A stretch of 64,000 nucleotides of DNA from Bryobacteraceae bacterium (GTDB lineage Bacteria; Acidobacteriota; Terriglobia; Bryobacterales; Bryobacteraceae): positions 1 to 64,000 of the forward strand of contig CANGYQ010000005.1 of assembly GCA_947458745.1 (NCBI GenBank). Reading direction: 5' to 3'. The notes under the pieces are model-generated. The model saw nothing but the letters and a program-made list of their open reading frames with translations, made no database searches and was not told the DNA's origin. The position numbers were made by a program, and so were the translations under genes. Shown here piece after piece: positions 1 through 9,796 of this stretch (its first letter is position 1; the number at the start of each line of letters is the position of its first letter).

Positions 1-77
1 GCCGTTTCCGCCGTAATGCCGAGTCTGGCCAAGACCTGGAAAAGCCGCTGCGGGATGTTGACGTCAAGCAGCCACAT
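1..77 (-). CDS. DUF5615-family PIN-like protein, N-terminal fragment
   Basis: Reading leftwards from an ATG at 77, the frame stays open to the window edge and gives about 25 residues beginning MWLLDVNIPQRLFQVLARLG. This matches the opening of DUF5615 proteins (LLDxNxP, then a leucine-rich helix), a PIN-like fold often found as the likely toxin next to a DUF433 protein. The start lies inside the upstream DUF433 gene (14-base overlap), the usual arrangement for this pair. The conserved Asp of the first motif is present; the rest lies outside the window, so completeness and activity cannot be judged. Confidence 0.6.
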   Translation of the reverse strand, partial: MWLLDVNIPQRLFQVLARLGITAET

Positions 78-306
78 TTGCTGGAGTCAGGGCCTCGGCG
101 GCTGCTTGGAGGATCTCGGGGAGCGCCGCTGCGGGCACTTCATCGTAGGACTCACGAATCTCGTCGAGAGACATTCCTTGCGATAGGCAGCTCAGTACGA
201 AGGCCACTGAAAGGCGGGTTCCACGCACGGCGAGTTGACCGCCCAGCAAGTCTGGATCGGTAACTAGCCACCGGTATGGGCTGGCGGGTGGTCGTGTTAG
301 CGGCAT
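64..306 (-). CDS. DUF433 domain protein (putative antitoxin)
   Basis: About 80 residues. The core reads as DUF433: a glycine-rich GGQLAVRGTRLSV strand, then a helical region with LSQGMSLDEIRESYDEVP, the small wHTH-like fold commonly paired with DUF5615 toxins. I chose the ATG at 306 because GGGAGG lies about 5 bases upstream; a longer form starting at 324 is possible. The 3' end overlaps the DUF5615 start, implying a translationally coupled antitoxin-toxin operon. The toxin-antitoxin role is inferred from family pairing. Confidence 0.75.
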   Translation of the reverse strand: MPLTRPPASPYRWLVTDPDLLGGQLAVRGTRLSVAFVLSCLSQGMSLDEIRESYDEVPAAALPEILQAAAEALTPANVAA

Positions 307-333
307 GGTGCCTCCCACAGCCATCCTAGCGCT

Positions 334-1860
<1,527 letters not shown>

Positions 1861-1965
1861 GAGTGGGAAAGTTTCATTTTCCCATGCTGGACCCGGATCT
1901 GCCTAGTTCCGGGGCGGTTGCTCCTTCTGCTAACGGTTCAGCACCTCCGGGGCGGCGGTGGGACA

Positions 1966-2982
1966 ATGAAGGGGATGGCATATCCAGTAACTTTGATTGC
2001 AGGCGACGGCATTGGACCGGAAGTAGCCGCGGCGGCGCAGCGGGCGGTTGATGCGACGGGTGTGAAGATTGAATGGCATCCGGTGGAGCTCTCGGCTGCG
2101 GTCATGGCCAAGGTGGGCACGGAGCTGCCCGAGAATGTGCTGGAGTCGATCCGGCGTGACAAGGTGGCCCTGAAGGGGCCCGTCACCACGCCGATCGCCG
2201 GTGGCTTCAAGAGTGTCAACGTCTCACTGCGGAAGAAGCTGGATTTGTTTGCCAACGTGCGTCCGGTGAAACGGCTGCCCGGCTTGAAGACGCGCTACAT
2301 GGATCTGCCGATCGATATGGTGATCTTCCGCGAGAACACGGAGGACCTCTATTCTGGCCTGGAGCATGAAGTGGTGAAGGACGTGGCGCAGTCGCTGAAG
2401 ATCATCACGCGTTACGCCTCTATCCGCATCGCCAACTATGCTTTTGAGTACGCCAAGGCCAACCACCGCCACAAGGTGACGGCGGTGCACAAGGCGAACA
2501 TCATGAAGCTCTCCGATGGTCTCTTTCTGCGTTGCTGCCGCGAAGTGGCGGCTCAGCATCCGGAAGTGACCTACGAAGAGATGATCGTCGACAATGCCTC
2601 CATGCAATTGGTGATGCGTCCGGAGACGTTTGACGTGCTGTTGCTGCCAAATCTCTATGGCGACATCGTCAGCGATCTGGCGGCGGGTCTGGTGGGCGGT
2701 TTGGGCATTGTGCCCGGCGCCAACATGGGTGAAGAGATCGCCGTCTTTGAGGCGGTGCACGGCTCAGCGCCCGATATTGCGGGCCGCGGGTTGGCCAACC
2801 CGACGGCGTTGATCGCCAGCTCCGTGATGATGCTGCGCCATCTGCGCGAAGTGGAGGCCGCCGAACGCCTGCAGGCCGCCATTGAGCGGGTCTACGCGGA
2901 AGGCAAGACGCTCACCGGGGATGTGGGCGGCACCGCTTCGACGGAGCAGTTCACCGACGCTGTGATCGCCGCACTGGCGTAA
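1966..2982 (+). CDS. NAD-dependent isocitrate dehydrogenase
   Basis: About 338 residues of the isocitrate/isopropylmalate dehydrogenase family. IFRENTEDLYSGLEH is the substrate-loop signature of isocitrate dehydrogenases, and NLYGDIVSDLAAGLVGGLG carries the metal-binding aspartates. The coenzyme segment HGSAPDIAG has the Asp-Ile pair of NAD enzymes instead of the Lys-Tyr pair of NADP enzymes. It closely resembles mitochondrial IDH3 alpha-type enzymes and feeds the TCA cycle. I start at the ATG at 1966, preceded by GGTGGG, because the extra 16 codons back to 1918 look non-conserved. An ATG at 1975 is also possible. Confidence 0.9.
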   Translation: MKGMAYPVTLIAGDGIGPEVAAAAQRAVDATGVKIEWHPVELSAAVMAKVGTELPENVLESIRRDKVALKGPVTTPIAGGFKSVNVSLRKKLDLFANVRPVKRLPGLKTRYMDLPIDMVIFRENTEDLYSGLEHEVVKDVAQSLKIITRYASIRIANYAFEYAKANHRHKVTAVHKANIMKLSDGLFLRCCREVAAQHPEVTYEEMIVDNASMQLVMRPETFDVLLLPNLYGDIVSDLAAGLVGGLGIVPGANMGEEIAVFEAVHGSAPDIAGRGLANPTALIASSVMMLRHLREVEAAERLQAAIERVYAEGKTLTGDVGGTASTEQFTDAVIAALA

Positions 2983-3004
2983 GCGGCATGGCGGCAGGGC
3001 CGGC

Positions 3005-3952
3005 CTAAAGTCCTTCAGTAACTGCCAGCATGGTGCCCGGAGCATTCCCCTCAAACCGGTTGTTGACGAAGATGTAGCTGGGCCGCTGCTCCCGGCGGGA
3101 GTGCTGGATGATCTCGCGGAGAGCGGTGCGGCCTTCCGGGTAAGGCTCCTGGACCCGCTCATAGGGTGAGAACCTCTCCACTGCCTGTTCGTAGGGACGG
3201 CCCGGCTTCAGCAACGCGCGCACGACGGTGAAGTCTGCTGAATAGGCCCCGGGTAGACGAATCTGCGTGCTGAGGTCGGGCATCCGGGTCCAGGAATTGA
3301 AGACGTGGGCCACTTGGCGCTCGGCCAACAGGCCAAAGTAATCGGAGCCGAGAAACTCCGGGTTGCGGACTTCCACGGCGTAGCGGAAGTCAGGCGGCAG
3401 GGCATCGAGGAAGGGCCGTAGCCGCTCCTGAAACTGCTCCCGGCCCAGCTTGGCGAAGGCCCCGAATTCAAAGATCAGCGTCGCCACGCGGCCGCGATAG
3501 GGCTGCAAGGCGTGGGCGAACAGCTGCGTAAAGACGTGGGCGTTGAGAAAGGTCTCATTGGCACTGCCGCCCCGCGCGCCGTAGCGCTCATGCTTGGGCC
3601 AAGTCTCGACCGTGATCTCTTCCGGCACCTTAAAGGCGAACCGCAGCGACGGCGGCGTGGAGGTGAACAGCCGCTGCCAGTAGGCCTGCGACGGGAACTG
3701 ATAGAACGAGAAATCGCCGCAGACCACCGGGAAAGTCTCAGCATACTCGGCCAGGCACTCATCGTCGAACTTCTTCTTGGACACCTTGCCGCGGGTCAGG
3801 TACCGGTCCGGCGAATAGATGCTCCCCAGCCACCCCTCATACTTCCAACTGCTGGTGCCCAGATAGATCTGCTGCCGCGCCAGCTCCGCGAGGCGCGGCT
3901 GAAGCTGCGCGGCGAGCGGGGGAGGTTCGGGGGCGAAGAGGGAAAGATTCAC
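3005..3952 (-). CDS. DUF72 family protein
   Basis: 315 residues. The family signature is clear: IYLGTSSWKYEGW near residue 29, then ETFPVVCGDFSFYQFPS, LRFAFKVPEEIT, and late blocks RYAVEVRNPEF and FVNNRFEGNAPG. DUF72 proteins form a TIM-barrel resembling sugar isomerases/endonuclease IV; their reaction is not established. It lies 8 bases from the end of the gamma-glutamyltranspeptidase gene on the same strand, so the two may be cotranscribed, although no functional link is evident. Confidence 0.88.
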   Translation of the reverse strand: MNLSLFAPEPPPLAAQLQPRLAELARQQIYLGTSSWKYEGWLGSIYSPDRYLTRGKVSKKKFDDECLAEYAETFPVVCGDFSFYQFPSQAYWQRLFTSTPPSLRFAFKVPEEITVETWPKHERYGARGGSANETFLNAHVFTQLFAHALQPYRGRVATLIFEFGAFAKLGREQFQERLRPFLDALPPDFRYAVEVRNPEFLGSDYFGLLAERQVAHVFNSWTRMPDLSTQIRLPGAYSADFTVVRALLKPGRPYEQAVERFSPYERVQEPYPEGRTALREIIQHSRREQRPSYIFVNNRFEGNAPGTMLAVTEGL

Positions 3953-3959
3953 TTGGCTC

Positions 3960-5792
3960 TCACCAAGCCCGAGCCGCCCGGCTGGTGTAGGGGTCGATGC
4001 CGGCTTCGATGGTGCCGTTGGGCAGCACCTTTACCAGCACGGGCGCGGCGCCGGAGTTCCAGCGGGAGGCAGGTTGGGCTTTGTGGCCGCGGCTGGCGAG
4101 GTCGGCCAGGACGTCGCGCGGGATGCGCTCGTCGAGCAGCAGTTCGCCGGGGTTCATGGCGTGGTTGTCAAAACTTGACACCAGATGCCGCGTTTGGAAG
4201 CGGGGCACTTCGACGGCTTGCTGCGCGTTCATGCCGAACTCGACCACGTTCAACATGATCTGCAACAGTGCTTGATCCTGCACGTCGCCGCCTGGGGTGG
4301 AGAGCGCCAAGTACGCCTTGCCGTCGCGGGTGATCAGCGTGGGCGATAGCGTAACGCGCGGCCGCTTGCCGCCGGCCAGTTCGTTGGGGTGGCCCGGCAC
4401 GAGCAGAAAGCTCTGCGCGCGCGTCGTGAGCGGGATGCCGGTGTCGCCAGCCACGACGGGCGGAATCCAGCCGCCGGAAGGGGTGGCCGAAAACATCACG
4501 CCGTCTTTGTCGATGGCATTGATGCACGTCGTGTCCTTGGCCATCAGGGCATCGTCGATCTGTACACGCACGATCTCTTCTTCCGACGGATGGCGGAGCT
4601 TCACGCCTTGGATGGCGCCGGGTAGAAACTGCATTGAGGCGCGCGCGCCGATCAGCTTGCGGCGTTCGGCGGCGTACTCTTTGGACATCAGCCGGTCGCC
4701 GGGCACCTTCACAAACTTCGGGTCGCCATAGTAGGTGTCGCGGTCGGCGTAGGCCAGTTTCATCGCCTCGATCACTTGATGCAGGTAGTCTGCGGAGTTG
4801 TGGCCCAGCGATTTCAGGTCGATGCCTTCGAGCAGATTCAGCGCTTCCAGCATCGAGGGTCCCTGCGTCCAGAAGCCGGACTTGTAGACCGTGGTGCCGC
4901 GATAGGTGACGGCCAGCGGCTCTTCGATCTCGGCCCGGAAGGCGGCCAGATCTTCGTAGCGCAACAAGCCGCCGTTGGCCTTGGAGAAGTCGCCGATCTT
5001 GCGTGCGATTTCGCCGCGATAGAAGAAGTCGCGCACAGCATCAAGCGCTGCGGCCCGACTCTTGCCCGCTTTCAACGCCGCCTGCTCGGTGGCCACCATG
5101 GCCCGCATCGTGCGGGCTAGATCGGGCTGGCGGAATACCTCGCCGACGCGGGGCGCTTGGCCATTGGGAAAGTAGATGGCTTTCGTCGTGGGCCACAGTT
5201 CGGCAAAATGGCGCATGCTGCGGATCGAGGAGGCGCGGATCTCATCCACCGGCGTGCCATCGGCCAGTTCGATCGACGGGTTCAAGACGTCGGCCAGGGA
5301 TTTCGTGCCGAAATCGCGCAACGCCACCAGGGCTCCGTCCACCATGCCGGGGACGAGGGCGGGCATCAATCCGGCCACGGGGACAAAGCCCCGCAGACCG
5401 TTGGGTTCAATGTTCATCACTTCACCCGCCTGCAGGCGGCGGCTGCGGAAGAAGTCCGCCGTGGCCAGCTTGGGCATGGTGCCGACGCCAGCAATCGAGA
5501 CCACCTTGCCGGTTTTGGTGCGGATCAGGATCGGCACTTCGCCACCGAAGCCGAAAGTGGAATACTCCGTGATGGCGGAAGCGAAAAGCGTCGCGATGCC
5601 CGCATCGACGGCATTGCCGCCTTGATGATAGAGCCGCATGCCGACATTCACTGACTCATCGGTGCCGGCCGCGACCGAGCCGCGAATCCCCCGGACCGCG
5701 TGTCCAATCGGCCGCTCCATCATGCGCTGCTGGCCGTCAAGCGAGACCGTCAGCAGGGTGAGTGCGAGGGTAAAACGTTTCGCCGTCATCAT
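3960..5792 (-). CDS. ggt: Gamma-glutamyltranspeptidase family protein
   Basis: 610 residues, typical of the autoprocessing Ntn-hydrolase family that cleaves gamma-glutamyl bonds, e.g. of glutathione, in the periplasm. A short hydrophobic N-terminus (about residues 8-20) suggests export. Family motifs: GGNAVDAGIATLFA, a Gly-rich TFGFGGE, and the self-cleavage site KDTTCINAIDKDG near residue 420, where the Thr would become the new N-terminal nucleophile. The oxyanion and substrate region reads TPSGGW and RPRVTLSPTL. The residue after Thr-Thr is Cys, while His or Tyr is common there. Its start lies about 14 bases from the divergent zinc-ribbon gene. Confidence 0.9.
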   Translation of the reverse strand: MMTAKRFTLALTLLTVSLDGQQRMMERPIGHAVRGIRGSVAAGTDESVNVGMRLYHQGGNAVDAGIATLFASAITEYSTFGFGGEVPILIRTKTGKVVSIAGVGTMPKLATADFFRSRRLQAGEVMNIEPNGLRGFVPVAGLMPALVPGMVDGALVALRDFGTKSLADVLNPSIELADGTPVDEIRASSIRSMRHFAELWPTTKAIYFPNGQAPRVGEVFRQPDLARTMRAMVATEQAALKAGKSRAAALDAVRDFFYRGEIARKIGDFSKANGGLLRYEDLAAFRAEIEEPLAVTYRGTTVYKSGFWTQGPSMLEALNLLEGIDLKSLGHNSADYLHQVIEAMKLAYADRDTYYGDPKFVKVPGDRLMSKEYAAERRKLIGARASMQFLPGAIQGVKLRHPSEEEIVRVQIDDALMAKDTTCINAIDKDGVMFSATPSGGWIPPVVAGDTGIPLTTRAQSFLLVPGHPNELAGGKRPRVTLSPTLITRDGKAYLALSTPGGDVQDQALLQIMLNVVEFGMNAQQAVEVPRFQTRHLVSSFDNHAMNPGELLLDERIPRDVLADLASRGHKAQPASRWNSGAAPVLVKVLPNGTIEAGIDPYTSRAARAW

Positions 5793-5806
5793 GGGAAGAT
5801 GATGAC

Positions 5807-5989
5807 ATGAACCAGCACGCCGAACTCTCCCCGGCTACGCCGCCCGAAGAGTGCACGCCTGCTGAGCCGCAGCCGGACGATCTACCGATGCTCTACTGCC
5901 CGGTCTGCTCGAAGCGGCTGGCGGAGCGCAAGTGCAAGCTTTTTTGCGAGCAGTGCGGGTACTACATGTCGTGTGCTGACTACTACTGA
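5807..5989 (+). CDS. Small zinc-ribbon protein
   Basis: 60 residues. The first 25 are acidic and Pro-rich; the rest is a compact zinc ribbon with CPVC (residues 31-34), then a KCKLFCEQCGYYMSC stretch giving enough paired cysteines for one zinc knuckle. It has a good start: GGGAAG about 8 bases before the ATG. It is divergent from ggt and 29 bases upstream of the M28 peptidase gene. Function unknown. The regular Cys spacing and ribosome binding site make me think it is real despite its size. Confidence 0.75.
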   Translation: MNQHAELSPATPPEECTPAEPQPDDLPMLYCPVCSKRLAERKCKLFCEQCGYYMSCADYY

Positions 5990-6018
5990 GCCACGCTGCT
6001 AAGGGGCGAATACAACCA

Positions 6019-7596
6019 ATGAAGCTGATCTCATTTTTCCTGCTGGCCGCCGTGTTGGCTCCGGCCGCTGAACTCTCGCCCGCGGCCGCCCGCTGGTGGA
6101 AGCATGTCGAAGTGCTGGCCGACGACAAGATGGAAGGCCGCGAGACGGGCTCCAAAGGACATCGGATGGCGGCTGAGTATCTGGCGGCCGAGTTCGAGCG
6201 CGCTGGATTGAAGCCCGCCGGAACGCAGGGCTATTTTCAGCCGGTCGGTTTTAAGGTTCGACGCATTGATGAAGCAAACTCGTCGCTGGAGTTGGTGCGC
6301 GATGGCAAGGCAGAACCGGTAGCGCTGGGCCGTGAGGCTTCGATCGGGCTGCGGATTGATCCCGCCCCCCAAGTGGACGCGGGCCTGGTGTTTGCGGGCT
6401 ATGGCTTTGCGGTGCCAGAAAAGAACTACGACGACTTGACGGGTCTCGACCTGAAGGGCAAGATCGTGGTCTTCATCCAGGGAGTGCCCGAAGGCATCCC
6501 TTCGGAGCTATCCGCCCACTATCAGCACGCCTCTGTTCGATCCAAGGTGCTGCGCGATATGGGTGCCATCGGCACCATCACCATTCAAAATCCCAAGAGC
6601 GCCGACATCCCCTGGGCGCGCGCGTCGCGGGCGCGGCTGCTGCCTTCGATGGAACTGGCCGATGCCACGCTGGATGAATCAGCCGGGATGAAGATCGCCT
6701 TGATGTGGAATGCCGAGCGTGCCGACCGCCTGTTTGCCGGGTCCGGCCACACGATTGCGGAACTGCTCGCCCTTGCCGACCGCAAGCAACGTCTGCCGCG
6801 TTTCGCGTTGCCCGGCACGCTGCGGGCCAAGCAGACGATCACCCGCGAAGACGTCGAAAGCCAGAACATCATCGGCATGGTGCAGGGCAGCGACCCCAAG
6901 CTCCGCAATGAGTTCGTCGTCATGTCCGCCCACATCGACCACGTCGGCAAGAGCGTCGTGATTGAAGGCGACGGCATCCACAACGGTGCCATGGACAACG
7001 CCAGCGGTATCGCTTCGCTGATCGAGATCGCCAAGATGTTCAAGGACCGTGGGATCAAGCCGAAGCGCAGCTTGGCCTTTGTGGCCGTGACGGGCGAGGA
7101 GAAGGGGCTGAAGGGCTCGCGCTACTTTGCCACGCACCCGACGCTGAAGGGCAAGATGGTGGCCAACCTGAATATGGACATGTTCCTGCCCATCCACTCG
7201 CTGGTGGTGTTGCGAGTATTGGGGCTGACGGATTCCGATCTGGGCGACACGCTGACGGCGGTCGCCAAGGAAGCCGGTGTTCGCGTACAGCCGGACCCGC
7301 AACCGGAGCGCAACGCCTTTATCCGGAGTGACCAGTACAACTTTGTGCGCGAAGGCATTCCGTCGATCAATGCGGGCTTTGGCTACGACAAGGGCTCACC
7401 CGAAGAGAAACAGCACAAGGACTGGTTGACCGAGCGCTACCACGCCCCCTCCGACGACCTGACGCAGCCGGTCGACAAGGAAGGTGCCGCCAAGTTCAAC
7501 GGCATCCTCTTTGAGTTCGCCCGCCGCGTGGCCGATCAGCCGGCGACGCCGCAGTGGAAGGATACAAGTTTCTTTAAACGCTTCGCCAAGAAGTAA
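6019..7596 (+). CDS. M28 family zinc aminopeptidase with PA domain
   Basis: 525 residues with an N-terminal signal peptide (MKLISFFLLAAVLAPAAE), so exported. Residues about 125-230 look like a protease-associated (PA) insert (GLVFAGYGFAVPEKNYDDL, IVVFIQGVPEG). The C-terminal half is the M28 catalytic domain with the co-catalytic zinc ligands visible: His in SAHIDHVG, Asp in NGAMDNASG, Glu-Glu in VTGEEKGLKGS and Asp in NLNMDM; a further His is expected near YHAPSDD. It probably trims peptides outside the cytoplasm. AAGGGGCG lies about 10 bases before the ATG. It converges with the next gene with only 6 bases between. Confidence 0.93.
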   Translation: MKLISFFLLAAVLAPAAELSPAAARWWKHVEVLADDKMEGRETGSKGHRMAAEYLAAEFERAGLKPAGTQGYFQPVGFKVRRIDEANSSLELVRDGKAEPVALGREASIGLRIDPAPQVDAGLVFAGYGFAVPEKNYDDLTGLDLKGKIVVFIQGVPEGIPSELSAHYQHASVRSKVLRDMGAIGTITIQNPKSADIPWARASRARLLPSMELADATLDESAGMKIALMWNAERADRLFAGSGHTIAELLALADRKQRLPRFALPGTLRAKQTITREDVESQNIIGMVQGSDPKLRNEFVVMSAHIDHVGKSVVIEGDGIHNGAMDNASGIASLIEIAKMFKDRGIKPKRSLAFVAVTGEEKGLKGSRYFATHPTLKGKMVANLNMDMFLPIHSLVVLRVLGLTDSDLGDTLTAVAKEAGVRVQPDPQPERNAFIRSDQYNFVREGIPSINAGFGYDKGSPEEKQHKDWLTERYHAPSDDLTQPVDKEGAAKFNGILFEFARRVADQPATPQWKDTSFFKRFAKK

Positions 7597-7602
7597 GCGG
7601 GT

Positions 7603-8514
7603 TCACTGGGCCAGCACCCGCCGTGCTACCGCATCCGCGCCAGCTGGCACTTCTCCCGTATCCGAAGCCAGCGGGACCAGCAGCCGCAGCAGCGTCAAAT
7701 CGACATTGCGGTCCGCCCCGCGCGCTTCGGGGGGTAGTTGGTCGACAATCTGCTCTGGGGTGTGGGCCTTCATCCAGGCGGTGCCCTCCAAAAAGGACGC
7801 CTTTAGCGCTGCCGCTTCGCGAGGATGGGCCGCGATCCAGCTTGCTTCGGCCAGCACGGACTTAGAGGCATATGCGTCAACCCCCAGCGCCGCCCGCATG
7901 CCTTCGCGGGTATAGGTTTCCGCGATCACCTTCAGCTCCGGGTGACGTTGCTTCAGTGCGAGAAAACTGGTGTAGAGAACCACGCCCGCGTCCACTTGAC
8001 CGGCTTCGAGTGCCGCGACGGAGGCTGGTCCCACGCCGATGGCGGCGTAGCTGGCTTCCGCCCCCTTCAGCAGGAAACGGGCGAAGTTCTGCATCTGGCC
8101 GCCGGGTGCGGCGACGCCGATCACCTTGCCCGCTAGATCCGACGGCTGGGTGATGCCGGGCTTCAGGCTAACCAGCGCCAGGCAGTGGCAGGTGTCCAGC
8201 ACAGCCACCGGAGCGATGCTCTTGCCCTTGGCGGCCATCTGTACGGTCTGCTCGTAGGTGCCCAGAATCACGTCCGCACTGCCGCCCACCAGCGATTCCA
8301 TGGCCTTGGCGGTGCTGGGGAGCGCGGTGATCTGTACCTCCAGCCCATGCTTGCGAAACGCGCCGATCGACTGCGCGAGATAGGGGTCAACCGCGCCTTG
8401 GAAGGTGGTGAGGCGCACGGGGCCGCTCGCCGGGCGGCTGCACGCCGACGTGGTGAGCAGAATCCCGGTGAGGAAAACAAGATTGCACGCCAGTGAGGCG
8501 CGGAGCGTCAACAT
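7603..8514 (-). CDS. NMT1/THI5-like substrate-binding lipoprotein
   Basis: About 303 residues. A lipobox (LLTTSAC) after a hydrophobic segment predicts a lipid-anchored periplasmic binding protein. The body resembles the NMT1/SsuA/ThiY family: FRKHGLEVQI, GSADVILGTYE, SDLAGKVIGVAAPGG and LEAGQVDAGVV. Such proteins deliver sulfonates, nitrate or pyrimidine precursors to an ABC importer, but no permease or ATPase gene is adjacent, so the ligand is unknown. I start at the ATG at 8514; a TTG at 8526 would add 4 residues. It is divergent from gspF with about 43 bases between. Confidence 0.85.
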   Translation of the reverse strand: MLTLRASLACNLVFLTGILLTTSACSRPASGPVRLTTFQGAVDPYLAQSIGAFRKHGLEVQITALPSTAKAMESLVGGSADVILGTYEQTVQMAAKGKSIAPVAVLDTCHCLALVSLKPGITQPSDLAGKVIGVAAPGGQMQNFARFLLKGAEASYAAIGVGPASVAALEAGQVDAGVVLYTSFLALKQRHPELKVIAETYTREGMRAALGVDAYASKSVLAEASWIAAHPREAAALKASFLEGTAWMKAHTPEQIVDQLPPEARGADRNVDLTLLRLLVPLASDTGEVPAGADAVARRVLAQ

Positions 8515-8557
8515 TATCGAGGCCAAACTCGAAGTTTAGCAACCGGAGCGCACTCCC

Positions 8558-9769
8558 CTGCCACAATTTCTACTCAAATACGCTGACGCCCGCGGCCAGA
8601 TCCGGCAGGAGACGGCTGAAGGCGCGTCCGAGCAGGATCTGCGGGAGCGGTTGACGCAGCAGGGGTTTCTCATCTATTCCATCCGCTCGGCGTCCGCGCT
8701 GGGTGGGCTGAGCAAGCTCACCAGCAAGTCCAAGGGTAAGCTGAACGTCGAGAAATTCCTGGTCTTCAACCAGCAGTTCGTGACGCTGATCCGCGCCGGG
8801 TTGCCGATCTTGAAGGCGCTGGAGTTGCTCGCCGATCGCTTGACGGAAGGCCGCCTGCAAGTGGCCGCCCGGGCCATCCGCGACGAAGTGAAGACCGGTG
8901 TGCAGTTGTCTGATGCCTTTTCGCACCAGGGCATCTTCCCGCCCATCTACGTCACCAGCGTCATGGCGGGCGAAAAGTCCGGCTCCCTCACCGAAGTGCT
9001 GGACCGGTATGTTTCTTATCAGCGGCTGACGCTGGCGGCGCGCAAGAAGCTGCTGCTGTCGCTGATGTACCCGTCGATCCTGGTGTTTCTGGTCATCTGC
9101 CTGATCGTCTTCCTGATCACGTTCGTGGTGCCCAGCTTTGCGGTGCTCTACACCGACATGTCGGCCAGCCTACCGGCGGCCACCCAACTGCTGATCGCGA
9201 TCGGCACGACGGCCAAGAACTACGTGCTGGCGGTGTTCCTGTTGCTGGTGGGAGGCATTGTGGGCTTCCGATTCTGGTCCCGCACGCCGGCGGCACAGGT
9301 AACGCTCGACCGCGTGAAGCTGAAGCTGCCGGTGATTGGCGAGATCTGGGTGAAGTTCCAGGTGGCGCAGTTCTCGCGCGTGCTCTCGACGTTGCTAGTG
9401 GGCGGCATCCCGCTGGTGCAAGCACTCGAAACCGCGGGCGATTCGACGGGGAGCGTGCTGCTCCGCGAGATGCTGCTGCGGGCGCGCAAGGGCGTTCGTG
9501 AGGGCCAGGCGCTATCGCTCTCACTCTCCCAAACCGGCATCTTCCCCCCGCTGGCGATTGACATGATCGAGGTGGGCGAATCGACGGGCGCACTTTCGGC
9601 CATGCTCAACTCCGTGGCCGAGTTTTTTGAAGATGACGTACAGACGCGGATGGCGGCGGTGCTGGGCTTGGTGGAGCCCGCCATCATGATCTTCATGGGC
9701 GTCTTCGTTGCCTTCGTGTTGATCGCGCTCTACCTGCCGATTTTCTCGCTGGCGGATACGCTGCGGTAG
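8558..9769 (+). CDS. gspF: Type II secretion/type IV pilus inner-membrane platform protein GspF/PilC
   Basis: About 403 residues, the normal length. Two repeats of the T2SSF domain are visible: FNQQFVTLIRAGLPILKALE ... IFPPIYVTSVMAGEKSG, and VAQFSRVLSTLLVGGIPLVQ ... IFPPLAIDMIEVGESTGAL, with membrane segments near the middle and at the C-terminus. The frame extends upstream of any ATG/GTG/TTG that keeps the conserved N-terminus (PQFLLKYADARGQIRQETAE). An in-frame TAG sits just before, so the only start keeping this segment is a CTG at 8558, with GGAG 9 bases upstream. A TTG at 8651 would delete 31 conserved residues. It is separated from gspE by about 4.4 kb. Confidence 0.9.
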   Translation: MPQFLLKYADARGQIRQETAEGASEQDLRERLTQQGFLIYSIRSASALGGLSKLTSKSKGKLNVEKFLVFNQQFVTLIRAGLPILKALELLADRLTEGRLQVAARAIRDEVKTGVQLSDAFSHQGIFPPIYVTSVMAGEKSGSLTEVLDRYVSYQRLTLAARKKLLLSLMYPSILVFLVICLIVFLITFVVPSFAVLYTDMSASLPAATQLLIAIGTTAKNYVLAVFLLLVGGIVGFRFWSRTPAAQVTLDRVKLKLPVIGEIWVKFQVAQFSRVLSTLLVGGIPLVQALETAGDSTGSVLLREMLLRARKGVREGQALSLSLSQTGIFPPLAIDMIEVGESTGALSAMLNSVAEFFEDDVQTRMAAVLGLVEPAIMIFMGVFVAFVLIALYLPIFSLADTLR

Positions 9770-9796
9770 CGGGTTTTCGCTCGCTAAACTGCGAGA

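Noticed and set aside
2224..2760. Antisense frame within the isocitrate dehydrogenase gene
   Set aside because: No recognisable domain and completely inside a well-conserved gene.
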